From Scytalidium lignicola (Eukaryota > Ascomycota > Leotiomycetes), in the NCBI GenBank assembly GCA_002812745.2, contig NCSJ02000199.1, positions 16,728 through 80,727 on the forward strand: a DNA stretch of 64,000 bases. Reading direction: 5' to 3'. The translations under genes were made by a program, and so were the position numbers. Shown here one piece after another: positions 10,743 through 22,725 of this stretch. Within the stretch, counting starts at the first letter, position 1. The number at the start of each line of letters is the position of its first letter. Below the pieces are notes generated by a model. It had not been told where the DNA came from. It searched no databases and worked only from the letters and a program-made list of their open reading frames with translations.

Positions 10743-13475
10743 ATGGAGTCCGGGCCCTTTATCGATCCTGCTGCGCTGTACAGTACAACAGGAGCCACCG
10801 AACCAAGCTCTGCGCTTGGGAGCACTATGGCATTTGCAGACCCGCTGCCCCAAGGCGAAGATCCTCTGTTCACGACGGAATGGGATTTGGACGATTCGCC
10901 TCCTCCTAACGGTCTCTACTCAACTCCATTGTCTTGGGATCCCCCGATGCCGAAAGTCGAAGAAGACAGCCCTCCAACTGCTCCAGGCGCCGCCTACTCG
11001 ACCATGAATACCCTCACTCCTGCCCAGCAAGAGAAACTACGAAACATCGCCATGCCTCAAAGCCTGCCGTACAAGCACCGACCCAGCTCGACGGCTTCCG
11101 CGAGCCCCAACCACAGCAACTCCGCCTCCTCTCCCGAGACCGCCTTGCTGAATCGAAAGCGCAAGAGTTCCACTGAGGGAGAAGATGAGGACGAAGAAGA
11201 GCCCACGGGCCAACACCCTCCCGTCAAGAAGACGGCACATAATATGATAGAGAAGCGATACCGAACGAACCTTAATGACAAGATTGCGGACCTGCGGGAC
11301 AGCGTTCCAAGCTTGAGGATTATGACCAAGAGTCAACGAGGCGAAGATACCACGGATGATAGAGAAGACCTGCAGGGTCTTACTCCAGCTCACAAGCTGA
11401 ACAAAGCAACGATCCTCAGCAAAGCCACCGAATATATCCGCCATTTGGAGAAGCGAAATTCCCGCCTGCAAGATGAGAATGCAATCATGAAAGCTCGCAT
11501 CAACGCCTTCGAGAAGCTTTTTATTTCGGGTTCGATGGGCGTAAGTCAAGTTCCACAGTTACGACCACCGTTCTCCTATCCTCAATACTCCGAGAGCTCG
11601 TCCGGCCCACCTGTTGAGCCACAAGGCATGATCCAGGTACCCGAGGACATGCGTCGGATGCACCCTCAGATGAGTCAACAAGCGTACTCTGTCCCCCAGG
11701 AGCATTACCAGCCTGCTCGTCCTGCTTATGGACAGTCTGGATGGCAAAACCGTGGAGGAGCCTTTGGCAAGTTGATGGTTGGATCATTAGCAGGTCTGAT
11801 GATCATGGAGGGCTTCCGTGAGACAGAGCAAGACGGCAACAACCCTAACGCCCGCGGCTTATTTGGCGTGCCTACCCAGCTTCTTTGTGCCGCGAGCCAG
11901 AAACTCCACTCATGTTTGAACGTCAACGTTCTCGGGTACCATGTTCCAGCCACACAATCATTAGGTTACCTCAAGATCCTGCTGGTAATAGGCATTCTCC
12001 TTTACGTTTTCTTACCCTCCTTTACCTCCAAATCCAAGCCAAATGATGGCAAGACTCAAGCACGGTCTTTGGCTGCTGCTCCATCTCTTGCTTCTTCTAT
12101 TGACGTCCGGAGGCAAGCATGGCTCACAGCCATTCAAATCGTCTCGGTTCCACGTCACAACTTCTTCCTAGAAGCTACGGCATTATTTTTAAAGATGGCG
12201 AAGCTTAGCCTTCGTAACACCATTGGCACAAAATGGTATACATTCCTGACTGGGATCACCGATCAACAAGAAGCAACAAGAGTGAAAGCCTGGGAAACCG
12301 CTCTCGACGCCCAACTAGCTGGAGGCGATGTTGAAGTTAACAAAAGTAGGTTGATGCTGACTTTACTCGCCTCTGGTACTCTTCCCGACACTCCAGTCCG
12401 CTCAATGCTTAAAGCATTACACATCCGAGTCCTTCTCTGGGAGGTCGGTAACTCTGGCTTTGCCTCCATCTACAGATTCCAAGAAATTGCTGCTAAGTTG
12501 GCGCGATGGAAATGGAATGAGGCGCAAGAAATGCAGAAAATGCTTGCTCTCGCCGAAGATCCCCGACACGAGGAACTCCCACCACACCTTGCTGCCTTAC
12601 TTGAACAAGAATGCGATGATGTCCTTATTGATTGTATTGGTCAGCGCGCATACAATCTTGCATGGAACCTGCCTACCACCCATAACTTGACAGATCTCAG
12701 TGACAGCATGGATAGCGTCGTTGATGATTTCGCCGTACGCGGTCCTCTTGACGCGGTCGCAGCGTGGTGGTCAAGCTACGTTCTCCAGCGAGCTCTATCC
12801 CGTAGCCTCGCATCCCAAGGATCGACTATTGACAATGATATCGATATTCAAAAGGCTATCATTGAAGATATTGACCTCGCCGTTAAGACCGGACCAATAG
12901 GTTCGGTTGCACAAATTCGCGCTCTGGTGGCGCGCGCAGTCCTTACTAAAGAAAAGCGCGGCTCCAACATCGCAGCAGCCCTTCAAGCACTCGGACCGCT
13001 GGAGTCTCCAACAACAGAAAAGTCCAAGGAACTTGCAGAAGCGCCGGCGCTGATCAATAAGCCTATGTCTATGTTCAATCTACCCGAAATAAATCTCTCC
13101 ATTCAATGTGCCATGGCCATCGCCCACCTTGATCGCTGTCCACCACCAGCTAACCCCCGCACTGCTACGAATATTATCAATTCTATTGTTCCGACCAATA
13201 TGAGCCTGCTTGGATTCACGAGTTTATATGTACTTGTGGAGAAAATTCGGGGACACGAGATGGCTTTGGAGAGTTGTGCAAAGGCCTTAGAGTGTCTTGC
13301 AGGGAATCTCCGTATTTGGATTGGAGGCAAGGATGCCGAGAAGAGCGGGCTAGATGTTGGGTTGAAGAGTGAGTTGGTCGAGAGATGCTTAAGAATTACG
13401 AGAGAGGCAGTTGGGATGGGGGTTGACGATGGGTATGGGACTATGAGCGATGATTGTGAGTCTGATGCCTGTTAG
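10743..13475 (+). CDS. srbA: SREBP-like bHLH-zip membrane-bound transcription factor (SrbA-type)
   Basis: Sterol regulatory element-binding protein homologue of 910 residues in a single open exon. The bHLH spans residues 162-237 with the basic motif HNMIEKRYR; Tyr173 replaces the arginine usual in bHLH proteins and is the SREBP hallmark. The HLH loop carries the long insertion typical of fungal SREBPs, and a leucine zipper follows to about 260. Two hydrophobic segments, about 342-358 and 407-427, flank a short lumenal loop and fit an ER hairpin. The C-terminal half matches the fungal SREBP regulatory region (DUF2014-like). In Aspergillus, SrbA controls ergosterol synthesis, hypoxic growth and iron uptake after proteolytic release from the membrane; the same role is inferred here. 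Length agrees with the family (about 900-1000). The N-terminal 90 residues are acidic and Pro/Ser-rich, fitting an activation domain. Confidence 0.9.
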   Translation: MESGPFIDPAALYSTTGATEPSSALGSTMAFADPLPQGEDPLFTTEWDLDDSPPPNGLYSTPLSWDPPMPKVEEDSPPTAPGAAYSTMNTLTPAQQEKLRNIAMPQSLPYKHRPSSTASASPNHSNSASSPETALLNRKRKSSTEGEDEDEEEPTGQHPPVKKTAHNMIEKRYRTNLNDKIADLRDSVPSLRIMTKSQRGEDTTDDREDLQGLTPAHKLNKATILSKATEYIRHLEKRNSRLQDENAIMKARINAFEKLFISGSMGVSQVPQLRPPFSYPQYSESSSGPPVEPQGMIQVPEDMRRMHPQMSQQAYSVPQEHYQPARPAYGQSGWQNRGGAFGKLMVGSLAGLMIMEGFRETEQDGNNPNARGLFGVPTQLLCAASQKLHSCLNVNVLGYHVPATQSLGYLKILLVIGILLYVFLPSFTSKSKPNDGKTQARSLAAAPSLASSIDVRRQAWLTAIQIVSVPRHNFFLEATALFLKMAKLSLRNTIGTKWYTFLTGITDQQEATRVKAWETALDAQLAGGDVEVNKSRLMLTLLASGTLPDTPVRSMLKALHIRVLLWEVGNSGFASIYRFQEIAAKLARWKWNEAQEMQKMLALAEDPRHEELPPHLAALLEQECDDVLIDCIGQRAYNLAWNLPTTHNLTDLSDSMDSVVDDFAVRGPLDAVAAWWSSYVLQRALSRSLASQGSTIDNDIDIQKAIIEDIDLAVKTGPIGSVAQIRALVARAVLTKEKRGSNIAAALQALGPLESPTTEKSKELAEAPALINKPMSMFNLPEINLSIQCAMAIAHLDRCPPPANPRTATNIINSIVPTNMSLLGFTSLYVLVEKIRGHEMALESCAKALECLAGNLRIWIGGKDAEKSGLDVGLKSELVERCLRITREAVGMGVDDGYGTMSDDCESDAC

Positions 13476-14293
13476 AATCCAAAAGTTTCCTTGTTGGTTT
13501 TTGTTTTTGCTTTCGGCTGTATTTGCTTTTAGGGCTGAAAACTTGGGGGGTACAATGGTGTTCTAATAATACAATGTATCTGTATCGGTTGGTGCTGTGA
13601 AGGGTTTTCAGAGTCTTGTTCAGACATATTCTCTCTTATGTCAATATTTCTTTAAACGAGGTTATCTATTAAAGTTCAGAGATCGTCATTTAGGCGCAAT
13701 AGAACAATTCCGCTTTCTATATATATACATATATGTGTGTGTAAACCAAAGCTTGAGTGAGTGAGTGATCAATCAATTAATCAAACATTTGTGCCACCAG
13801 AGTAATTTTCGCAATTAGAATAGTGAAAGTATCGATGGTGCCGATTAACATGAAAAGAAAAGACGAGAGAGTAACTACCTTTTTTTTTACACACAAAAAT
13901 AATGAGGGCGAGATGGGATTTTCTTCAATTATTATTGTACCTCCGCATCTCCGTCGAAGAATCCCCACGACGTCTCCTTGCACCAATCACAGACGGGTAA
14001 GCAAGCATTTCTCCCCTTATCAGTGATAGAACGGCTGCGCGCCGAGGAAATGCATGCTGAGCGATAAGGATGTCCCCCGTCCCACCATCATCTATTGAAA
14101 GTACAAGGTACAGGTACAGGTACAGTAATTCCCGATTATTATGAATGGGGATGGATAATATGTATTCCCTCCTTTCTCCGGGGGATGAGGGTGAGTGAGG
14201 GATGAGCGGCGCGCCCATGTTATATTATTATATTTATCGACCNTTTTTATTGGTTCGAGGTTTTTGAGTGGTGGTTTTCCGAGGAAGCTTTTC

Positions 14294-14467
14294 GATAAAT
14301 AATAGTTTATTATCATTTGTGTACTGTACTTGTATGTGTATATGTACATGTACATGCATATATTTTTTTACATAGACTGTATACAACCATGCAGTGCCGG
14401 TGCTACTAAGTTGCCGCGGGGTTGTTCTAGAAAGTTATCTGCTGACGGCAGGCTGGCAGGCTGATAA
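14294..14467. promoter_or_regulatory. Three HGATAR (AreA/Nit2-type) sites upstream of nitrite reductase
   Basis: CGATAA at 14293-14298, TTATCT at 14435-14440 (AGATAA on the other strand) and TGATAA at 14462-14467 match the HGATAR consensus bound by the nitrogen regulator AreA/Nit2. GATA motifs are common in AT-rich DNA, so this is suggestive only. No exact copy of the pathway-specific CTCCGHGG site was found. Confidence 0.4.
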
Positions 14468-14514
14468 TCTAGAATTTTGATTATTATTATTCTTCTACTT
14501 TTCCTAATAATCCA

Positions 14515-14540
14515 TCTCTCTCTCTCTCTCTCTCTCTCTT
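14515..14540. repeat. (TC)n microsatellite
   Basis: Uninterrupted TC dinucleotide run about 180 bp upstream of the nitrite reductase start codon. Confidence 0.9.
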
Positions 14541-14719
14541 CTATTCTCTTGTCTATTTTCCTAATTTGTTCTCTAATTTATAATATTACGCGCTGGCGGT
14601 AATCGTCTTTGCAACGTCTACGAATTGAGATTGTGCCCATGATATTTTCCTCCGCTGGGCCTGGTATATAACAGTTGAGGGCTTAGCTTGATTGTCCTAT
14701 TCAGTGACGACACACAACG

Positions 14720-17700
14720 ATGAAGACTGCCGTGGACATGGAGGCGGGCTCGAGTCTGGGCGTGTCCACAGATGGGGATGACAGCGAGAAGATTGAGAGG
14801 AAGAAAGTCGTAGTCGTTGGATTGGGTATGGTTGGGATTAGTTTCATGTGCGTTTTTATAATATTCTTTTCGTGATTGCCTTTTGGTATTTCAAAGACGG
14901 ATAGCGATTCATATTTTGTGGGGGTTATAAATGTTATAATTGAAACAAAACTAACAAATTACTTGTTTTACAGAGAAAAATTAATCAAGTTAGATGCTAA
15001 GAGACGAGAATATGATATCGTTGTTATCGGAGAGGAATCTCATTTAGCATACAATAGGGTTGGGCTAACGAGTTTCTTCCAACATCGAAAGGTGGAGGAT
15101 TTATATCTCAATCCTAAGGAATGGGTTCGTTTCTGCTATTTCTTTTATGAGATCTAGGCCCTTATGACCAAAATAGTACTAACACGTCTGGATGATGTTA
15201 TTAGTACCAATCTGTCCCTGCTGGTTCCCTAAATTACCACATAAACACCAAAGTGATCTCAATTGACACTTCGCAAAAGAATGTTGCCTGTTCATCTGGA
15301 GAGATAGTCGCCTACGACATCCTAGTTCTAGCTACTGGCTCCGATGCTCTTCTCCCGCGACATACACCTGGCCACGACGCAAAAGGTGTCTTTGTATACC
15401 GTACTATCGAAGATCTAGAGAGCCTCATCAATTATTCAGCAACAAAAAAGGGCACAGTTGGGACAGTGGTAGGAGGTGGTTTACTCGGTCTCGAAGCAGC
15501 AAAAGCGATGATGGATCTGGAAGCCTTCGAGAAAGTCAAACTCGTGGAGCGGAATCGCTGGGTTTTAAGCCGGCAATTGGATTCTGATGCGGGTGGTCTT
15601 GTCGTTGAACAGGTTCAGGCACTGGGCCTGGAAGTCATGCTCAGTAAGCGGGTAGGCAAGATTGAAGTCGATGAAAATAACGCCGTTAAGGGCGTAGTGT
15701 TTGAGGATGGGGAAAGGACGGATTGTTCCACTCTTTGCTTTGCAATTGGTATTAAACCCCGGGATGAACTGGCTAAGTCAGCGAATATTGAATGCGCAGA
15801 ACGGGGCGGTGGAATAGTTGTTAAGGATGATTTGAGCACCAGTGCGAAAGACGTTTATGCTATCGGCGAGTGTGCTAGTTGGGAGAATCAGACTTTTGGT
15901 TTAATTGCTCCTGGTGTCGAGATGGCCGACGTGTTGGCTTTCAATCTGACCCAGGCCAAAGTCCACACATATCGGAAATTCAAGAGACCAGATCTCAGTA
16001 CTAAGTTGAAACTACTAGGAGTTGAGGTTGCTAGTTTTGGGGACTTCTTCGCTGACCAGGACGGACCGAAGTACTTACCTGCCCGAGCAGGGAGGAAGAA
16101 AGAGGGAGACCAGCCTGTACCTGTGAAGGCTTTAACTTACAAAGATCCGTTTCAGGCGGTCTATAAGAAGTATCTATTTACACTAGATGGCAAGTATCTT
16201 CTTGGAGGTATGATGATTGGCGACACGAAAGACTACGTTAAACTCGTGCCCATGGCCAAGAACCAGAAGATGCTGGAAGTGCCTCCAAGTCAACTGATTC
16301 TTGGAGCAAGTAAAGGAGATGATGATGGGGCAGATGACTTAGATGACGATACTCAGATCTGCTCCTGCCACAATGTTGCGAAAGGTGATGTCATCAAAGT
16401 TGTGAAGGACGGGACATGCAAAAGCATTGGTGACGTGAAATCCTGCACAAAAGCTGGAACTGGATGTGGAGGCTGTATGCCACTCGTGACGACCATATTC
16501 AACAATCAGATGAAGGCCATGGGTAACGAAGTCAAAAACCACGTCTGTCCTCACCTCAATTACTCCCGTGCTGATCTCTACAATATTATCTCGGTTAAAC
16601 AGTTAAAGACCCTCCAGGAGGTTATGAAAGATTGCGGAAATGATCCAGAGAGTCTTGGATGCGAGGCATGCAAACCTGTTCTAGGTAGTATATTCGCATC
16701 ATTGTATAATCAACACGTCATGGACAAGCCTACTCGAGGATTACAAGATACAAATGACAGGTATTTGGGTAATATACAACGGAATGGGACTTATTCTGTT
16801 GTTCCACGAGTCAGCGCTGGAGAAATTACCCCTGATAAACTTATTGTCATTGGGAACGTGGCGAAGAAATATAACCTTTACACTAAGATTACTGGTGGTC
16901 AGAGAATCGACATGTTTGGTGCTAAGAAACAGGACCTGATTCCTATCTGGGAGGAGCTTATTGCAGGTGGCATGGAAAGCGGTCATGCTTATGCCAAATC
17001 TTTGAGAACAGTGAAGAGCTGTGTTGGATCAACTTGGTGTCGATATGGTGTTGGTGATAGTGTTGGTATGGCTGTCCGACTAGAGGAAAGATATAAGAGC
17101 ATTAGGAGCCCACACAAGTTGAAGGGGGGAGTTAGTGGATGTGTGCGTGAGTGTGCAGAGGCACAGAGTAAAGAGTAAGTTATGCACCTCTACTTTCTAT
17201 TTTGTTATTATCTTGCTTACCTTCTTCCCCTTAGCTTTGGCCTCATCGCAACAGATAAAGGCTTCAATATCTTTGTCGGTGGAAATGGCGGTGCAAAGCC
17301 TAAACACACCGAGCTCCTAGCAAAGGATGTCTTTCCTGATGACGTGGTTCCTATCATAGATCGCTATTTGATGTTTTATATACGCACGGCCGATAAATTA
17401 CAGCGAACAGCTCGCTGGCTTGAAAACCTCCCTGGAGGAATCAAATATCTACGAGAGGTGATTCTGGAGGATAGATTAGGAATCTGCGCATCCCTAGAAG
17501 CGCAAATGGAAGAGCTAGTAGGTTCATTCTTCGATGAATGGGCCGAAACGATTAAAGATGTCTCGAAGAAAGCACAATTCACCCAATTCAACAACACCAC
17601 AGAAACACTCGAGACGATGGAATCAATAACTGATCGGGGACAAATGAGACCAGTGTATTGGGCAACCGAGAGTGTCAAAGAGGACTTCCGCAATACGAAA

Positions 17701-18255
17701 TGGACATCCTTAACGTGGCAGCCCATTATCGAAGCTTCTCATTTCGCAGGAGCAGATGATGCACCCAATGGAATCTCCGCCACGATCAAGCGCGGCGATA
17801 CCCAACTTGCTATATTCCGCGTGCGAGGTAAATACCTTGCTTCGCAGCAAATGTGTCCACATAAACGCGCCTTCGTGCTCTCGGACGGCTTAATAGGTGA
17901 CTCCGGTGATAAACTCTGGGTTTCGTGCCCGTACCATAAACGGAACTATACATTGACTGGAGAGCAAGCAGGAAGGTGCCAGAATGACGAGGAGGTTAGC
18001 ATCGCTACCTTTCCCGTGGAGGAGAGGGATGATGGCTGGGTGTATCTGAAACTACCACCGGTGCATGAGTTGGATGGTGTGTTGGGCACGAAGAAGTGGA
18101 TGGTGAAGCAAGGGGAGAGTGGACCGGAGCCATTTGAGAAACTGGATAAGAAGATGGCGATTAATCGGTTGAAGATGAAGGGGAGGAAGCCTTTTGAGGC
18201 GAAGAAGGAGGTTGTGAGCGTGGGTGGGAATGGTCAGGTCAATATTGACTGGTAG
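14720..18255 (+). CDS. niiA: Nitrite reductase [NAD(P)H]
   Basis: Assimilatory nitrite reductase, which reduces nitrite to ammonium in the cytosol. Exons 14720-14847, 14974-15124, 15205-17174 and 17235-18255 give 1089 residues, the usual fungal length. Order: N-terminal FAD/NAD(P) reductase domain starting at the [10 protein letters not shown] dinucleotide fold; a BFD-like [2Fe-2S] region near 478-525 (CSCHN, then CGGC); the siroheme/[4Fe-4S] domain with both cysteine pairs, CVGSTWC near 699 and CVREC near 740; and a C-terminal Rieske-type domain with CPH near 956 and CPYH near 980. All cluster ligands are present, so the enzyme should be active. Each splice restores a conserved stretch, for example ISF/IEKLIKLD at intron 1. 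HGATAR sites upstream fit nitrogen control. Neither a nitrate reductase nor a nitrate transporter gene lies in the window, unlike the niaD-niiA-crnA cluster of Aspergillus. Confidence 0.95.
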
Positions 18256-18922
18256 AGAGCAGTTTTGTATGTCTTTGTTTCTTGCTGATGCATTTGTGTG
18301 CCGGGAAGGATACTGTTAGTCATGGATGAGTTCTTTTATTTTCTGGTTATGAATTGATACCATTTGTTACGATAGATTCTGCATTAAAACTAGTATAGCT
18401 ACTTAAATTAGAGGCTTTTATTAAAGCAAAGATGTGATTCTCAACCATACCAATGCTAGCTCTGTAGCTGATGAGGGGAGAGCGCGATGTTATTTCTGAT
18501 ATCTACACGTACAATATTACACGTGTATATGAACTTCGTGATGATTGCAGCCCCTGAATTCCATTGCCGGAGCTAATTATGCTGACACACACAAGCAAGC
18601 CTCAAACCCACTTGCGCCACAGCGTGGCATCAAGCTGGCGGGAGACAACGTCATTGCCAATGGCATGTCTTCAGTGACACAAAGTGACCCAACCCAGTGA
18701 CATTTGCAATCCCACCTATCATCAGCAATAATCCTCCAGTCCAGGCAACAGCAAATCTCGCCGAAGGATGCAAACCCTCGACATCTTTTTTTATAGGTAT
18801 GCCGAATTAGGGGGTTAAGCTTTAACTTTGTTCAAACCACACTCGAACTGTGAATTGGTGGTTGTGAGAATTGAGTTTCTACAAGCTACACAGCTACAGC
18901 TACAACTACAGCTACAGATCCA
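18256..18922. other. Intergenic region between nitrite reductase and the MFS gene
   Basis: No coding sequence is seen. It contains a palindromic TACACGTGTA at 18518-18527 and, directly before the MFS start codon, a run of CTACA/CTACAG units at about 18879-18917. Confidence 0.5.
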
Positions 18923-20608
18923 ATGGCTGTCAAATACCTCCACACCATCCTCGAGGAGCTCGGCCTCATCTCTCTCTACAACTCATCTATCGATGTGAAG
19001 CTCCTCTGCCTCCAGCGCTTCGTGCGCCTCTTCGCATACGGTGGCTCCACGCTCGTCCTCGTCGCTTACCAGAATGCGCTGGGCATATCAGAGGCCCGAA
19101 CGGGACTTTTCATGACGCTGACGCTGGTAGGGGATGTCCTGATCAGCTTCTTCCTGACCCTGACGGCCGATGCGCTGGGACGAAGGGCCATTCTGGCGCT
19201 GGGCGCCGCGTTGATGTGTGGCAGTGGGGTCATTTTTGCGCTGTTTGATAATTACTGGGTTTTGTTACTTGCTGCTATTGTTGGTGTTATTAGTCCGAGG
19301 TATGTTTCAGATTACACTATGAGTAAGAAATAAAACGAGAGATAAAGAGAGCGATGCTATTGATATAGAATTATAATAACTAACTTTCCTATACAGTGGT
19401 AATGAGATCGGCCCTTTTCGAGCCATTGAGGAGTCAAGTGTTGCACATCTCACTCCAACTGCCAATCGAGGTGATATATACGCCTGGTACTCACTGGTCG
19501 GCACCGCTGGCACCGCCTTCGGGATGATGACTACCGGGTGGACGGTGCATTATTTAAGAGCTACAAAGAACTGGAGTTCGATTGAAGCTTATAGAGCTGT
19601 GTTCTGGGGTTATGCTGTCTTTGGGTTCATCAAGTTCCTTCTATCCATAACACTCAGTTCGAAAATCGAAGCAGAGAAAAAGCAGCCGCCTGCTTCTACT
19701 GCCCAGGACCCTGAAGCTGCACCTCTTCTTGGAAACAATGCGAATGGCAATGCAGCTGCAAAACAGAAGAAACGGACATTCTTGTCTTTGCTGCCGGAAG
19801 TTAGCAAGGAGAGTAGACTGATTGTAGTGGATTTGTGTCTTCTGTTTGCATTGGACTCATTCGCATCAGGTCTCGCTCCTCTGTATGTGTCTTTTTCCTT
19901 ATTGTTTTTGTAAATTGTAAACTAACACTTAACAGTTCATGGGTAACTTGGTTTTTCAAACAGAAGTTTGACCTCCAAGAAGGATTCTTAGGATCTCTAT
20001 TCTTCATCACTAGCATAATTGCAGCTTGCTCTATGCTGATCGCATCTTCTATTGCCAAGCGATTTGGTAATGTTAAGGTAAAGCTTCTACACTACTATCC
20101 TCCTTTCTACTCCCCTACAAACTGAAGAAGGAATTATAACTAACCAAATGTCGTCTAGACAATGGTTTTCACTCACCTCCCTTCGGCAATCTCGCTCGCC
20201 TTGATTCCCATCCCAAATGACCTCCACTTCGCAATGCTCTTCCTAATCCTACGTTCCTGCACTCAAAGCATGGATGTCGCCCCCCGCAGCGCCTTCCTAT
20301 CTGCCGTCGTCCTCCCTCATGAACGCACCGCAGTCCTGGGACTCATCAACGTCGTGAAAACATCCGCTTCATCCCTGGGACCGTATATCACGGGTATTCT
20401 CGCTGGAAGGGGCCTTTTCTGGGTGGCGTTTGTTGTGGCCGGTTGTTTGAAAGCTACGTATGATTTGGGGATGTTGGCTGTTTTCGCGGGACATAAGACG
20501 CGTGAGGAGAGAGAACAGGAGGGGCTTGATGAACAAGCCGCTGAAGAAGAGAGGGAGGCGGAGCAGGAGGAGTTGTTGAGGGAAAGTGAGGATCCTAATG
20601 AGCGATGA
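18923..20608 (+). CDS. Major facilitator superfamily transporter (yeast YCR023C-like)
   Basis: Integral membrane transporter of 484 residues from exons 18923-19299, 19397-19882, 19936-20077 and 20159-20608; the introns are 97, 53 and 81 nt. The first helices are followed by an MFS-type loop DALGRRA between helices 2 and 3. A hydrophilic central loop (residues about 225-260, containing KKQPP and KQKKR) separates the two six-helix halves, and the C-terminal tail is rich in Glu (EEREQEG, EEEREAE). Later helices include the motif RSCTQSMDVAPRSAF typical of this MFS subgroup. The substrate is unknown. It does not carry the nitrate/nitrite porter signature, so its position next to nitrite reductase should not be read as a nitrate transporter. 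The ATG at 18923 opens the first exon cleanly. Confidence 0.85.
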
Positions 20609-20946
20609 GAGGCGGTTTAGGCATGAGATCCNTTTTTTTTCCCTATGATGTGAAAACGTGAAAGGAGTAAATTGTAGATTTTAGTGGCTTGGATTTTGTT
20701 TTGTTTTGTAATAGATTATAAACTTTTTCCATATATACTCTACAGCCAATAGATTTAAACTCGGATATTGCGTTCTAAACCGTACCAAAGGTCAAAAACG
20801 AAGTGAGTTCTCACATCTCATCTAAGTTGTTTTCATAAATATTACCATAAAACTCANTTTTTTTTAAAAAAATAGACTGTTTGAAATATTTACAACATTT
20901 GGACTACATAAATTACATCTATCATAATAATCGTAATAATAAAAAG
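20609..20946. other. Convergent 3' intergenic region
   Basis: AT-rich spacer between the MFS gene and the amidase gene, which converge. It contains N bases at 20632 and 20857, both before T runs. No gene is seen. Confidence 0.5.
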
Positions 20947-22725
20947 TCATAGCTTCCCAATAGGATAAACACTAGGAATATTCTTGTTATTAGGCCTGAC
21001 CACCGGCACCGTCTTATAAGCCTTCGTCTCAACCGACTGGTTCGCAAAGGAAGGCATCTTCCTCACATGCGTGATGCTGGAGATCTGATTCGCGATATTC
21101 AGTAACTTGCTCTCGGACCACGGTAATCCCATGATCTCCATGCCGACAGGGACTCCGAGCGGTGCGTCCTTCGTGGGCGCGGAGAAGCCGGCCGGGATGG
21201 TGACGACGGGAGAGCCGGTCAGGGCGGCAAGGATGCCGTTGCGGCCGGATTGCGACGGAGACCCGATCTTCACGACGAGGTTCTTTTGCTCGGGGTAGAT
21301 GAGGGCGTCGAGGGCGTTTACGGTGAAGGTGGTCTTGACGACGGTGGTGAGGTTTTGGATTGCGAGTTTGGCGGGGGCGTAGCTTGCGTTGCCGGTGGAA
21401 GAGACGAGGGCGGTGTTGACGTAGGGGTATTGGCTTGGGATGACGAGGAATTTCCCGCTGGTGTAGAGATCGTGGAAGGTTGCGGGGCGGGAACCGGAGA
21501 GGAAGGAGGAGGAGAGGTAGGAGTTCATTCCTTCGCGGTACTCGGAGGTTTGGACGTCTAGGGTGCCGATTGAGGTTGCATTGTAGACCGTTTCGTCGAT
21601 GGGGACGATGGTTGCTCCGGCGGCTTTTAGGACGGATACCATGTGGTCCATGGCCTGGTTGACGGGTGTTGTCTCGGTGCTGGCAGTGCGGTTGAAGAAG
21701 CCTTGCAAGAGACCCAATCTCACTCCCTTGAGACTTCCTCCATATATCGCTGAAGAGTAGTCTATTCCACGAACAGCCGGTGGGATCAAAGCCGTGGTAT
21801 TATCACTCGAGTCATAGCCAACACTTGCCATGATTGTAAGTGCTGCAGCAAGGTCCTTGATACTCCTTCCAATGGCTCCCACGGCATCTTGCGTATAGGA
21901 AATTGGAATGACGCCCGCTCTTGAGATTAGTCCTCTGGTTGGCCGGAAGCTGAAGAGATTATTTGCACTTGCGGGACTCCGGAGTGAATTGACAGTATCA
22001 GTACCTATACNAAAAAAATCTTAGTACCTTCTGCAATTCGAATTTGCTCCTTTTTTTCATAGAGAGATAAAAGAAGAGAGAAAGAAAGAAATGAAGAAGA
22101 AGATCATACCAGTTCCAAATACAGCAAAGCTGGTAGCAATAGCTGCGCCAGTACCTCCACTGCTTCCTCCCGGAGTGCGAGTATGATCATAGGGATTGAT
22201 CGTCTGCCCACCAAGCGAAGAAACACTGAGACCTTCCAGAGCCAATTCGTGCAGATTCGTCTTTCCCAGAATAATAGCACCAGCATTCTTGAAGGCAGCC
22301 ACCGTTGGCGCATCTACCTTTGGCTGGTTGTCTGCAAGATCTAGACATCCACCAGTGGTCTTCATCTCACTGGTGTCGTAGTTATCCTTGAGCAGGATTG
22401 GAATGCAGAAGAGCGGGCCGGTGGCATTTCCGTACGCAAGCTTCTCATCCAGCTCATCGGCCAGCTTCAATGCATTGGGGTTCAGCGTGATGATTGCGTT
22501 GATGGTGGGGTTGTAGGCCTCGATTCGGGAGATGAATGAGGAGACGATGTCCCGACATGTTGCAATGCCGGAGTAGAGCGCAGTATGGACAGTCTCGATC
22601 GTAGCCTCGCGGGGATCAAAAGGCTCGGAATTGAAGCTAGAGCCATAACTGTTGCCGTTACCATTGGCATTGACGGCTGCGATGAGCGGTAGGAGTCTAG
22701 CGAGTGTCAATGAGATGGACTTCAT
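20947..22725 (-). CDS. Secreted amidase (amidase-signature family)
   Basis: Amidase-signature hydrolase of 557 residues from two exons, 22725-22110 and 22004-20947, with a 105-nt intron that holds an N at 22011. The first 20 residues (MKSISLTLARLLPLIAAVNA) form a signal peptide, so the protein is probably secreted or vacuolar. The catalytic Lys lies in LLKDNYDTS, the Gly/Ser-rich signature is GGSSGGTGAA, and the nucleophile Ser sits in the GTDTVNSLRSP segment that is rebuilt across the splice. That block differs from the commoner GTDTGGSIRxPA but keeps the serine. Two NXT/NXS sites (NATG, NRTA) fit glycosylation. The family cleaves amides to acid and ammonia; the substrate is unknown. It may also be a non-amidase member of the family. 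Confidence 0.92.

Larger units (their letters stand above)
13476..14719. other. Intergenic region before nitrite reductase, with microsatellites and GATA sites
   Basis: No gene is seen. It holds a TA/GT tract near 13717-13745, a GGTACA triplication near 14107-14124, an N at 14243 and the TC repeat at 14515-14540. Its last 430 bp should carry the nitrite reductase promoter. Confidence 0.5.

Noticed and set aside
18923..20608. MFS gene as a nitrate/nitrite transporter because it follows nitrite reductase
   Set aside because: The nitrate porter signature is not seen; sequence fits another MFS subgroup.
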